Below are positions 32,387-34,654 of a stretch of DNA of 34,654 nucleotides, piece by piece. Source of the DNA: JBEKYD01 sp049509915 (GTDB lineage Bacteria; Acidobacteriota; Terriglobia; Bryobacterales; Bryobacteraceae). Position 1 is the stretch's first letter, and each line of letters starts with the position of its first letter. Where the stretch lies: NCBI GenBank assembly GCA_049509915.1, contig JBEKZL010000040.1, forward strand, positions 1-34,654. Direction: 5' to 3'. Under the pieces are notes generated by a model, which was not told the DNA's origin, ran no database searches, and saw only the letters and a list, made by a program, of their open reading frames with translations. The position numbers and the translations under genes were made by a program.

Positions 32387-34654
<2,268 letters not shown>

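Overview
The window is high-GC bacterial DNA. The protein style suggests an acidobacterium of the Solibacter/Bryobacter type: split CIS modules, a zinc-ribbon/sigma-4-like small protein, a DUF4342 protein, and intergenic palindromes of the GGGGACAGGC and GGAAACCGCTCC kinds. This placement is inference, because no rRNA or marker gene is present.

Positions 1-18909, all on the minus strand, hold a phage-tail-like extracellular contractile injection system (eCIS; Afp/PVC/MAC-type relatives). In transcription order the genes are: sheath, inner tube, zinc-ribbon baseplate/hub chaperone-like protein, proline-rich linker protein, Pvc16-like cap protein, AAA+ ATPase, a 79-aa protein, CIS-tube (Afp7-N-like) protein, LysM/tail-X protein, gpD/gp27-like hub, gpV/gp5-like spike, PAAR-like tip, gp25-like wedge, two large gpJ-like wedge proteins, a gpI-like protein with a beta-rich C-terminal extension, and the first 11 codons of a further gene (reading MRGDFSRWQFQ) that runs off the left edge. 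Most junctions are ATGA/GTGA overlaps or gaps of a few bases, so this is one translationally coupled operon. Upstream of the sheath, in the same direction, is a Crp/Fnr-type regulator. Its start region contains a G9 tract and its effector pocket lacks the cAMP-type Arg-Ser pair. An 86-bp gap with two dyads separates it from the sheath. It is the obvious candidate local regulator.

Positions 19710-23865 contain a repeat-bearing intergenic region (G11 tract and a long imperfect palindrome), an ammonium transporter without glnK, two small proteins (one unknown, one DUF4342), and an XRE repressor. The XRE gene is divergent from a zinc-ribbon/sigma-region-4-like protein across an AT-rich region with strong dyads.

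Positions 23864-26252 carry a YdjM-like membrane hydrolase, a stand-alone HPt phosphotransfer protein, an IscU/SufU-like Fe-S scaffold, and two coupled small ORFs that overlap by ATGA.

Positions 26479-34654 carry ordinary metabolism and proteostasis genes: lolD-clpC (minus), then divergently a RibBA protein whose GTP-cyclohydrolase half looks catalytically degenerate. Last is a two-gene operon of a fused alpha-beta thiamine-dependent E1 dehydrogenase (cut by the right edge) and a fucose/arabinose-isomerase-family protein.
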